Source of the DNA: Eopsaltria australis
Lineage: Eukaryota; Chordata; Aves; Passeriformes; Petroicidae
Length of the DNA stretch: 64,000 nt
NCBI GenBank assembly: GCA_034509425.1
Contig: JAVTVJ010000142.1
Coordinates: 1,804,501 to 1,868,500, forward strand
Direction: 5' to 3'
In this document: one piece after another, positions 26,601-38,300 of the stretch
Numbering within the stretch: the first letter of the stretch is position 1
Layout: each line of letters opens with the position of its first letter
Made by a program: the position numbers and the translations under genes
Notes under the pieces: generated by a model
The model's database searches: none
What the model saw: only the letters and a program-made list of their open reading frames with translations
Told to the model about the DNA's origin: nothing

Positions 26601-28900
26601 GCAGATTAAGTTTCTCACTCAGTGACTAGACTGATGGTTAACCTTCTTTTGGGTTTGGTTAAGACTTCCACAGCTGGCATGCAACAAGCAGGCTTCAACA
26701 GTGGTACAGATGCACGAAATGAAATGTTTCCAGTTCATTCAGTCCTCTGTCCCAGAGAGGGGAGACCCTTCCCAGCACTAGGTGCAACTTTACACACTTT
26801 TCTTCCAGGGCAGCAGTCCCAGCATACATTTTGTTTGAAGGCACCAGTGGGTGGGTGACCTGGCCCCACTCCACTGTCTCCCTTGCAGACATAGCCTGGT
26901 GTTAATGAGCCAGGTGGCACCCAGGGGAGTGATTTGACAGGGGGCAGGATGGCTCATTAGCTGCTGCTGCAAACAAGGCTGATGAAGGCTGCTTGTGGTG
27001 AACGCAGCTGGGGACTGGCTCTGCTGTAGAACCCTACCACAGCTTCAAAAGAGATGTGGGAGAGGCCATCCAGCTGTAGCTCTTGCTCCTCCTGCAGGGC
27101 CTGAGGCAAGAGGGGTGATTATTCTGATGCACACACCTCATATTAGGAGCCCTGTTCCCTGAGTTGCTCCAAGGCTCCCAAAAGAATCTGAAGAGGAATG
27201 AAGAGAGAATGAGAATCTGAACAGCAATGCCCTAGACTGAACACATATGGGATCTGAACAAAAAGCTTTTCATATAAACATCCTAACATAACTCAAGAGA
27301 CAGGCACCACTTCTTCGCAAGCCTGATGGGGATCTGATTATTGTTGATAACCCCATCTCTGGGGCACCAGAAAGCAGGCTTCTTAACACCCCTGCAAATT
27401 ACCACTTGTGGACTGTACTCTTTGGGGAATCATTTTGTTTCCATCCCACAAGCCAGGGCACAGCTCAGGTCTTTAGAATTTGTGACTGCTGAATTCAGGA
27501 CATCTTGTTCCAGCAATTACAGATTACATATTTTTATATTTGTAACAAAAATACTTTTTCCTGCTGTGGCATGGTTCTGATTAAGGTTTTCCTTCCAAAA
27601 TCTTTCCCTACTTCTATGTGGTTTCTATAAAGCACATGTACTCATTAAAAAAAATAAAAAGCACATTAAAAAAGTAGAATTCTATAAATGTTTGAAATAA
27701 ATTCAGCTCTACCAAGTCTCCTGTACTCTGTTGCCAGCTCAACAACAACAGGCAGTCTGCTCATCAGTGGTGGACCCAAGGTAGTACAGGCCTCCCACTA
27801 TAAGCAGAGCCTTGAAATAAATGTTTATCGTGCAAAGACAAAAAATAAATTACTTTAAAATGTTTTTCACTAGTCAGGCTCAGTGTGTCATCAAACTCTT
27901 ATAAAAATGGATGTTTCTACACAATTACTTGTACTCTGAACTCAGCTGCTTCATCTAATAATTGATGCCTCCTACTCGCATACGTTTGCTTAAGTTCTTT
28001 AGCCTCTTCTGCTAGGAAGATTGTAAAAACTACATGTGAGGATATGTAGGAGTAGGCATATACATATACATTCGGAGCAAGAATGTTTATTCAGAATAAA
28101 TTATTTGGCTCTAAAAGAACTGAATTAGGATGGATAATTCATAATTAAAATACCTCTAGAACTCCTGAAAACAACATCAGAGACAATACATGTGAGAGAA
28201 ATGCCTTTTTTCAAGCATTGTTTCTCAAAACTCATACAGACTGCTTAGCCAGAAAAGCACAGAATGTCTCATCCAGATTTCACTTAATTCTTTTCACTAA
28301 AAAGACTCACATGATTAAAAAATGGTTTTATTTTCCAAGCAGCTCCACAGACAACTATCTTAATCTCTTAATTTTGGAAAGCCGTATCTTCTAAAAAATC
28401 CAGAATCTGGAAGTGTGAGGGAAGAGAAGGGGGTTTCATAACAAAAATTGGGTTTCTCTACATTCATCCTTGACATCACATTCATTTACACCGGTACATT
28501 GACCTTCATTTAGACATTTCTCCCTCTGAATTCAGGTACTGGAACATTATATAAGCACTCACCCCATTTCCAGAGCATGGGTAAACAGCTTGGTTGTAGA
28601 CACAGACCTTTTAAAAAAGAGCTGGAATTGCCAAATAAAATCACTAAATTTGTGTCCCGTAAGTTTCACTTTCAAGGAACACAATTAGTCAACAGCCACC
28701 GTTAAGGCAAATGCATAAACCTAATTATTCCAATTTGGTTTTGCCCATTGGTCTTACCTATATTACTGAATATTTTAATAATGTGAAAGCAGCAAGTGTG
28801 CCTAGGGTGTTGTGTAAATACTGTGCAGACACACCAAACAGCAGCCAGGGTCTGTCCTGAACGCTGTCTGTGCGCTGCGACAGACACGGCAGACAAAAGG
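23632..28900. other. Unique DNA, no gene seen
   Basis: AT-rich sequence with no assigned gene or large repeat. The part around 26600-27130 is more GC-rich and has four overlapping ORFs on both strands, none recognisable. An ETS-like CAACTTCCGG at about 28948 lies just beyond this stretch, at the start of the CpG island. Confidence 0.45.
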
Positions 28901-29750
28901 CAGAGTCAATGCAAGTGTAAGGGGTGAGGAAGTGGTGCCTGAATGTTCAACTTCCGGCACAGGAATGCTGCTTTAGGCTCTGAACCTGGCACCCTCGTCC
29001 CCATTGACGGCTACCAAGCTGTTTCACTGAGAATGTATCTCCGTGGGCTGGCAGACCGCGGTGTAGCACAGCGCTCGCTCAAAGGCAATGACAAGTTTGC
29101 TGCGGCAGGGGGTGAATGCCCGGGCAGGAGGCTGACGAGGACTCGGTCCCCCCGCAGCCGGGCTCAGGCACTGCCGCAGTCACGGCCTGACGCCGGCTCC
29201 GGCACTGAGATGTCGGCACGGTTACAGCGGTACCTGTGGAGCAAAGCTGCCAGGGCTCGCTGTTTCCCCACAGCCGCCACAAGGCGCAGGAAGCGAGGCC
29301 TTGCCGCACTGTGGAGGGGCGCCGTCCCTGCGGGGCTCCGGACGGGAGCTGCGCTGCTGCTCCGGGGCCGAACCGGCGGGGTTGTCCCCCTCGCCCCCAC
29401 CGAGTGCCGGGGCACGGCCCGTTCCGCGCCTCGGCTCAGCAGCGGCCAAGTGTTATTCATCCTGCGAAAGGAAACTATGCACATTGTCACTCGTGCTTCC
29501 CCTCCTCGGTGCCTGACTCTCGGCGTGGCGCGGGAGGGGCTCGCAGAGCCCGGGCCGGGGCAGGGGCCGGGCCGCGCCGGGGCTGCCGGCGGCCGAGGCG
29601 CCGTGCGAGGGCTCGCAGCGCCATCTCGTGGCCGCCCCTGAGATTGCAGCGTGCGCCCCGCGGGCCGGGCAGCGAGCGCGGCGAGCGCAGCTCCGAGCGG
29701 GGCCCCTTCTGAGCCGGGTCTTACCCCGCGAAAGCTCTTCCGAAACTTTA
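28900..29750. promoter_or_regulatory. CpG island, probable promoter of an unseen gene or lncRNA
   Basis: CpG is rare across most of the window but dense here, peaking at about 29100-29740; the 60 bases 29521-29580 alone hold 11 CpG. GC-box-like runs occur at 29550-29580, an ETS-like CAACTTCCGG lies near 28948, and a CTCF/YY1-like site lies at 29618-29631. GGGCTC-GCA-GAGCCC (29537-29551) forms a small perfect hairpin. In birds such islands usually mark constitutive transcription starts. Direction is undecided: a good donor on the minus strand (CGCGGG/GTAAGA, exon end 29725) sits at the right edge, and the plus strand has only weak donors such as GTGAGG near 28923. The 232-codon ORF at 28943-29641 is Ala/Arg/Gly-rich with competing ORFs on both strands, so I do not call it a gene. 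Confidence 0.85.
29618..29631 (-). promoter_or_regulatory. CTCF-like / YY1-like site in the CpG island
   Basis: The minus strand reads CCACGAGATGGCGC, matching the CTCF core at 13 of 14 positions (G for a pyrimidine at position 5). Its GAGATGGCGC half also resembles the YY1 motif AANATGGCGGC, common just after transcription starts. Either reading fits a promoter; sequence alone cannot choose. Confidence 0.45.
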
Positions 29751-32330
29751 AACGCTAAGACTATACTTACAGAGCTCCCCGTTCCTCTGTTTCTGGTGAA
29801 ACCTATTCCTTTATTCTGGGTTTTTTATTTGTTTTTACCTATATTGTAATTTTATGAATGTATTTTGCTTTTCCACTCAAAGGAAATGCAAGATTTTTAG
29901 TTTCATGTGATTGAAGCCAACGTATACTCAGTTATAAAACACAGACATATGAAAAACACCAGTTTGTGTTGTCAGGAAGTTTCCTTTGTCTCTGACAAGG
30001 TGCTCCTCATCGACATTGCCTGTTCTTCCTCAGGAACAGAGCTTTGTATATATCTTTTCTGTATTAGAGAAGAGGGGACGCATACTACCATCAAGCAATT
30101 TCTGAATTAGAAAAGCTGATTGTAACTTTGGTCAAGCAATTTCTGTCTTAATTTTCAAACTAAATTTTATTTAATACTAATAAAAATATCTGTTTAGAAG
30201 AAAAAAACAGGATTTTTTTTTTTTTTATTTTAAAGCACAAAACAAGTAGCTAAGGTTAGAATTAAATATTAGCAACACTTAATCACTTTGTGGCTCTGAT
30301 TGTGCTAATGGATCAGCAAGGCCTGGAGCAAGAAGAGTCCCAGCTTGAATGTTAGGCAGTGGCTTTGGGATAAGGGTAACAATAATGCCACTTCCATTGA
30401 GGGTTGAAGCATGTTTTGAGGCACCACATGATATAACTTCAAGGTGCAGCCTTCACTGATTCTGTCACCTCAGGTTTCTTTGCAGTTTGTGAGTTCAGAA
30501 GATGTGGGTTCCTGCCAGTAGGCATAACTGAGTCAGAGCAAAGCAGAGGCTTGCAGTAATTACACTGCTCCCCCTTACAGCCCTTCTGTTACAGAGAGTG
30601 GCCCAAGCCCAGGTTTAGTTCAGGGAATATAGTTTCTGATAGAAGAGGGGGTACAAGATCAATGTTGTTAAAACATCAGTGGTGCAGACAAGGTGAGGGC
30701 ACTTGATTCCAAGTTTGCCCTCAGCATCATAAGCCACACTGCTGGTTGGTGGAAAATAATTAAATTCAAACAAGCAACATGTAATACTGCTTTTAGTTTT
30801 CTCGAAGCTTTGATTTCTTCAAGAAATGTTGTTAAACCTCCACCTGACAGAAAGTGGGAAAAATCATGGTAGCTGTTTATCTGAACTGGCATTGCCACTG
30901 GTAAGCTGAGAGGTTTTCCACTCCTCATGAGGTACCAGCCAACTACTGCACAAAGACCCACACAGTGACTTGCCAGGGCAGTTCTTTTTCTACTCAATAG
31001 CTATGTATAATGAAGATCAGTCCATAGAAAAAAAAGGCTGTCTGTCTTTGAAGAAATTCTAAAACACAAGGATATGGATGTTTTGATAAAACATTGAAGA
31101 GTTCACCTGTAGGGAAAAAGTTTACTCAGAACTTCCCAGTATATTTTCTAGGCAATGAACCCAACCATATTTGAAATTCCTAACCCCTGAGTACCAGGAG
31201 CACCTACTATCTTAGGAACAGCTTTGTTAAATTCCCCAGACAACAAGTATTTTGTTGTACATACACCAAGATGTAGGAAGATGGACAAACTGGACTCAGC
31301 ATGGGAAGGCAGACAGCCTGGAGTGTACCAGCTGTAAAATCACAGAACTGCAAAAAAGAAAACATGGCCTGTAAAGTACATACTGCATTAGCTGGTATTA
31401 AGGCATTAATGAGGCAAAAACCCAGTAGGTCCCTCTTCACCAGGAAATGCTGCTTACTCCAACCAAAAATTAGGAGTTATCAGATTAATCAGTTAAAAAA
31501 AAGAGGATTTCTCAAGCCAATTTCTACTTTCAAAATTCCCTGCTTTTCACCGAACAATTTTGAACACACAGACATACCATGCAACATACCCTTAGTATTT
31601 CTGCATTGGATTCATTGAAGGAAAAGACTATTAAGCCAGTAAAATGAAAATATTTTCAGGATTAAATCTACATATGTATCTATATATAAAAATACAGATA
31701 CATGCACAGCAGACAGACATGCCTATATGTAATTCATTTATATTTATGTAGCTCAGACATAGTAGTTGTGTAAGTCTATCACCGGCATTCCTGATTCACA
31801 TTGACAGCAAAGACTGCAAGAGCAGTACAGTATGGTTAGTGTGCTCATCGAGCTGCAAGGAGTCTCAAGTTCCCAATCTTTCTCCATATGTGTTGCTGTA
31901 TACTAAGCAGTGTGAAATATATGATATTGTATGAAATTTAATGTCACACCCTCAGTCAGATGCAGAATAAAATTTCGTACGGCTCAAAGAGTTTTGCACA
32001 GTGTCCTCAGTGCTAAATAATTTCAAGGGTTGAGAGCACAAACTGCTACAGGCTGAGCTAAAGAACTAGCCTTGCTAGTTTAAAGTCTAGAACTAGCTCT
32101 TATCCTCAGTGGATCGATAGAGAGGTGATCATGTAAGTAACCCTGCCAAATGAGTTTCACAAGTTATTTGGAGATGATTTTCAAAGATAAATTTGAGGAT
32201 ATAGCAATCTACTCCCTGGCAGTTCAGGAATGAAAGACACAAAAATAGCAAGCTAAATTTGTTAACTACGCTATTTGTGGGTCTCATTATCCCCATGGTA
32301 ATGCCATTCAGTTACAGAGCTGTAATATAC
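29751..32330. other. AT-rich unique DNA, no gene seen
   Basis: CpG density falls sharply at about 29760. A run of 14 T lies at 30213-30226. ORFs at 30668-30997 (-), 31207-31440 (-) and 31301-31618 (+) are short, partly overlapping, and unrecognised. Confidence 0.5.
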
Positions 32331-32371
32331 ATATGTGTGTGTATATATATGTGTGTGTGTGTGTGTGTGCG
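32331..32371 (+). repeat. (TG)n/(TA)n microsatellite
   Basis: TGTGTG, then TATATA, then about nine TG units run without interruption; this is alternating purine-pyrimidine sequence with Z-DNA potential. Probably polymorphic. Confidence 0.95.
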
Positions 32372-35300
32372 CAATTCATACATATGTGCATTACTGTTCT
32401 TGCTCATACTTTTGTTCCACAAAATACTTTGATATCACTGCACCTATCCTTTTTTTTACCAATATGACGTCCTTATAGAAAACATAGGCATCTCTCTATA
32501 GTTCTTTATCTCACTGAATGCATACATGTCTGAAAGCTTTTCAGGATTAAGGCCAATATGCCATTTTAGCAGCAATGTGCTATCACACATGGCAAGCAGA
32601 TCAGCAACTGAATGCTATAATGGCCTTTTGAGCAAGGGGCTGACTCAGCCTCTCCCGCAGCCTGTTGTAGAGGGTTTGCGGTCCAACTCCATATTCTCCA
32701 TTCTGGTGCACCATTCCAGTGGTGACAGGTTTCTGGGTGACTGTTCTGTAGCTCATGATCATCTGGAAGCTGGCAGAAGGAAGTGTAAAAAAGCTCTGCT
32801 CTGCAAATAACACACTGCAAAAAGAAGCCGACGTGAACAGGGAGTGTAAATAAGATGGGGAGGAGAAGAATGTCTGCCAAAAACAACATGAGGCTTTAAA
32901 GGTCTGGTTTCACTGCTAAAAAGTCCAAGCCCTAGCTTCTCCACCTCTAACTGCACCAAATTCAGTCACAGCTGATCCCTCTTACTCTGTTCTTTCTCAC
33001 ACATCAATCTCTAAAAAAAGTTATCTCACATCTTTCTGAAGCTTTTAACAAAAGAGTAGTCAATGTGATTTGAAGTAAGCTGAGAAGCACCATCTTCCTA
33101 ATACTAGTGCCGCTGTCATTCCCAGCACACAGGAGAGTGCCCTGTGGTTAGTAACACCTTGCTAGAAGGAACAATGGACAAGTCAAAAATGTTATCTTCA
33201 AAAACTCATGTTCAGCTTTTAGGCCTTGTTCTTTCTTGAAATGCTCTGAAAACTCTGCTCTTGTTTATGTTTTGAAATGGATATGAACAGTTTATGTAGT
33301 CAAACAAGAATTGGACTCTGAAAACAAACACAAGAAGAATGTCATGTATGCCACAGAATTAGCTCCAGCACCCTACCAGCTCTGGAATATCAGTATGAGT
33401 TGTGACTGATACCATTTACCCCCTTCTGCAGCCTTTTCATATAGCAAGGAACCTAATTGTTCAGATTAGCTCTAGGTGAGATTTTGGTTTATCATCTGCA
33501 TAATTTAGAAGGTCCTCTAATTTGTTTGGATAATTCCCAGACTTCTCAAAACCTCCTGCACATACATTTATGCAACACCAAGAAATAGAAATATTTTATG
33601 GACTGTGTATACTTCCCATTACAGACATCTAAATGAGACCAGCTGTTCAGCAAATAAGGGCTAAAAAGAGAGTACTACAACTTAAGCCTGAAATTATGAA
33701 GAGGAGCGTGGGAGACCCAGTGTCACTGTGACTGGGAGGAACTGCTGCAGAGAAACCTTCTGGCATGGAAGGAAGCAAGGGGGAACAGTAAAACCTAGAC
33801 TGTTTCAGTAGAAGATGCCATATGATTAAGTACTGAATTTTTTAAAATGTCAACAAGCAAGTCTGAAGTCTAAAGGCCCAATGTTTGCAGAAACAAAGGC
33901 ATGTGCTGTTTTCAGTTGGGAACCTAGCAGGAACCACTGTGCTGATCCTCTGAGGATAAGGTTCACATGCCTCTTATCTTGTTGAACCTTCCCTGGCTGC
34001 CAAATTAAATATTAAGATTTCTGCATAACAATTTTCCCTCAAACTTCCCTGAAATTCTATTACAGCCTGCAGATATTATAGGTGTTGGAACTAGAAATTC
34101 AACAGCTAAGAAATCTTACAGATCTAGGCAATCACTCTTCATTCCATGTCTGGATTGCTCTGCACCTAGATGGAGGCTTAGAAAGGGAAAAAGAACCAGG
34201 GGGAAGATGAGGATTTGGATACTGTAACCATTGATGCGGTCTACCACTTTCTCAGCTGCTTCAGCCATTTTATATTTCTACCTGTATTACTGTTCTTCTG
34301 CACCTTTGGCTTTGCTAGAAAACTGTGCTAAATAAAACACCATTTTATTGGCATCCTACTTACACTGGTTTTCTCTAACTATTTTCATGTGACAACAAAT
34401 ATCTTTCCTAATTTCTATAGTTTTCTTGGACTATAAGGGTCATAACACCTACAGGGATGCTTTCTGATTTTGCAGATTGATAAAGCAGTTCATCAATATC
34501 TCAATTCTACTTCAAGAGCCTTCTGAGAACACAGCAGGCACCAGATCCCACTACAATGTTTTGCAGGGATGATAGCTAAATAATTTGCAGTGTCATCTGG
34601 GCTCCAGTCTTTCCAACAAGCTATTAATTCTCAACTCTCAATTGCCTGAAATATAAATGAGTGCTCTGGGTAGCCATATATCCTGTCCAGTCAAGACTTC
34701 ATCACCCACAGCGAAGAGAGCTCAGTCCTTCAAAATAGACTATGGCTACCCATGCCTAGTGCTTAGGTCATTAGAAAGAGATGGATTAGTAACCTATGCA
34801 GAAGGTAACAGCTTTGTCTCAGAGATACAGCATAAGAGGAAAGACATCACTGTTTGGATCAAGATTCATGAAGTAGAGCTACAAGCACCACCAAAAAAGT
34901 CCAGAAAATACATGATGGAGGATGAGAAGCAGGGTTTGACGCACATGATGAATATGGATGTGGATCACACTGACTTGCGTGGCCTGAGTTCACAGGCTAA
35001 GTCACAGAATACAGACAACCTCATTACTATAGATAGGCAGAGGAACCTTCTGAAATACTTGGCAAAAGACTGCCAGATCACTTAAAAGACAAATTAAATT
35101 TTTGTAAGTTTCCACAGTCATAATGCCTGTTTTAACAGACCTATTTTTCAACCAGGAGACACCTTCTTTCGGGCATTTTGTTGGTTTTCCTCCTTTGCAA
35201 AGGTAATGTTACTTTAAAACCCACTGTGATTCTCTCACTTTTGCATAATTTGCCTGCTGAATCTCCATGAAATACAGCAGGATGTAATGAAACCTATTAC

Positions 35301-38300
35301 CCTTTAGAGACAACATTGAGCAGATGAGCAAAAGGTGACAAGTTATCTTTATTGCACTGCTATGTTACTCACTCACGCCAATTAGTCTTTACTGGATTCA
35401 TTTGGTGCAATAATATAAAGTGCATGGCATGGAACACATGAAGTCTATCTCTTAGACACAGTTCAGGAAGTTCTTATTATTTTCCTAATAACATTTCAGA
35501 TAATGTCATGAACATCATTAATAGCAGCATCTCAGGGATGGAGCATATAAATGACTTTGCTTTGAATCCTGTGCAGTTATTCCCTAAATTCCTTTTATTT
35601 TAAAGAAAAGGGGGTTCAAAAAAATAAGGAGGAATGCTATACTGAGTTGATTGCAAGGTGATAGTGTTCATGAATACCACCCATTGTGTCAAATGACTCA
35701 CACATCTGTCAGGTGTGCCTCATTAGCCCACAGAAAGCCTTTTGTACATGTTGTGTCCTATTAAAAAAAAAATAAATTGCATTGTCTCTTGATGTCAATC
35801 ATGCTGATGGATGGGCCCAAGGTGTTAATGAGTAAGTTTTAAAAAATATTTATGCTCTGCCAAGTCTCTGCATCACGTCAGTAGGCACTAGGCTAGGCAC
35901 TTGGAAGTAAAAGAATATTTAGAAAGGACAGTTCTTCTTGTGACTCATTAAAAAAAAAACCCACGGTGCATGTTTTTAAGTTCTCTTTACTAATTCTCTT
36001 AAGCCCTTTGTGGGTTTTTATAAACACGATTCAACAACATTGGATCAGTTTACCTAAAACAGATTAACTCCAAGTGACTTTGATACTTCTCCTGTTACAC
36101 TTGCCTTACATTTTGGTAAGTGTAAAGTCTTAAATCAATGAGCCAAATTCTTGAGTTACTCCAGATTTTTTTTCTGGGTAACCAAGACAGACATCTTAAC
36201 ACATTCTGTTTAGTACGTGTCATGCAACACTTTCAATTTTATTCTGCCATGGAAATAGTATAACACAAAAGTCTCTAACTGTGAGATGCAAGAATTGTCG
36301 ATTGGGGGGAATAAAGTGTGACTCGCAGTTTCTCAGAATTAAACTCGGAAGAGACTGCTTTGACTGTCCTGTTGGATTTCCTGCAGAGCAGATCCCAGCA
36401 TGCTTCCCGTATTTCTCTCTACCTACAGCATATCTTCCAAAGACGTGCACTGTCTTGCTTGCAAGATTGTAGATTGTGGTGCACTCTCTCAATAATTTGT
36501 TCTGATGATTACCAGCTCCAAGTAAAAATAGTTTTCCCAGCCACAATCAGCTAAAGTTCTAGAGATTGGATTATTTATGACTTTGTTCCTCTAAGGATGT
36601 ATTTACAATTACCTAAAAACTAAGGATAGGTAAAGTGGTGGCAACTTTCAGATTTGAATGAAATATTTGTTTTTCAGAATAGAATTTCAAATTGTTTCAT
36701 TCTGACTAAATGACTATAGTCATAGTATTTTTTTCTTCTAAGTTTTCAGGAGAAAAAGTACTCTTAAAGTATAATCTTTCTCAATAATTTTCATCCATGT
36801 GTGAAACTATTGAAAGTGATGATGAAACAGTCACTCCTTTTATTAACTGTCTTCTATACTTATTTTTTTTAGTATTCATATTCTGTGAAGAAAATAAACA
36901 CATGTACTTCAAAATACATACTGAATAATGGTTCTGATTTGCTTCTTTTCTTTTTTCATGGCACCAGGTTTCTGGAGAACCTATGACTAAAAGAGAAACT
37001 CAGTGAAACTCAGAACTGACTTTCGTGCAGTTTTCTTGTTCGTGAAGCAATTAAATATGCTTGTTATATATGGCTGAGTTGAGTCATATATGTCATAACA
37101 CACAGTATTGTTCAGTGCATGTGTGATCTGAAAGAAATCACATTTTTAAGAATGCTTAGAGATTAAAGCAGATAGATCAGTGTCTGAACTGAATATAAAT
37201 ACATATATAATCAGAGAAAAAATACAAAGTTAATTATTTATCATTTTGGTGTCTACAATCTCTGGTTTTAGGCAATTTGACAATAGAGATTGTTTTCCAG
37301 TCTTAAAAATTATAAAGGTACTAGTTATAACCAGATACCATATTTCTTCCATTTCTGGAAGAAAATTGAGATTTAGAGATATTTTCTCAGCCTGACTCTG
37401 GATTAAGAGAGCCAAAACATGAAAATGTGTAAAAACAGTGAACTGAAAACTAAAGTATAAGTCTATTGTAGAGTTTGATTACCTTATTTTTATTTCAGTT
37501 TCTTTTCTCTTACTATATTAGCTTAACATTTAAAATAAAACAGCTCTAAAACTGGAAATCAGATTTTCTTTAAATAAAGTAATTTAGATAATTTCACTAA
37601 CATTACTGTTACTCCTGGAAGCTGAAAATGAAAACTATACTTTAAAAATATTTTCATATCACTCCACAGGCTTCCAATGAAAAAAAAAGCTCAGGTTTTC
37701 AGTCTCATTTCTGTAATATTAATGTTTCTAATTGTTACCAAATAGAGTAGATTAGTTTTTTCTCTTAAGAGCATATGTTAACGCCAAGCCCTGAGTTGAT
37801 TGGCAGCAATGATGATCAAAGATGCCACCTAAATTGCTTTTCTATTCTCACTGCTAGTGTATTTCCCAAAGGACTCAAACCAAAGACTCAAGCTACACAC
37901 CAGCATTAGCAAGACTGAAAGAAGCAGTGAAAATGTTTCTGAGCAGATCCTCAACTAGTGAAACTTGGCAGTGCTCCACTGACTTCTTGTTTTCACTCCT
38001 TCTCCTTCTGTCTCGCTTGTGCTTATGTGTGGGCTGCTGCCCTGCCTTAGACATTTTTTGAGGAACAGACTCACAGCAAGCAAAGCAGATAGATTAAATA
38101 GGTAGAAACTTCTGAGCAACCTACAAGAGATTCAACAACAACCTAAAAATAAAAGTGGTAAAAAATAATAGCGGTTGTTTGTGCCAGAGCAGTAAGCTAA
38201 ATCCTCAACTGCTATAAACAAGGATAAGACTGTTGCTGGAAAGGGAGCTAGACCAGTTGACATCAAATCACAATCGACTTTTATTTACTCCAGAGGACCT

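Noticed and set aside
28943..29641. 232-codon ORF, the longest in the window
   Set aside because: It lies in the CpG island where stops are rare. The peptide is Ala/Arg/Gly-rich with no domain, and several other frames on both strands are also open there.
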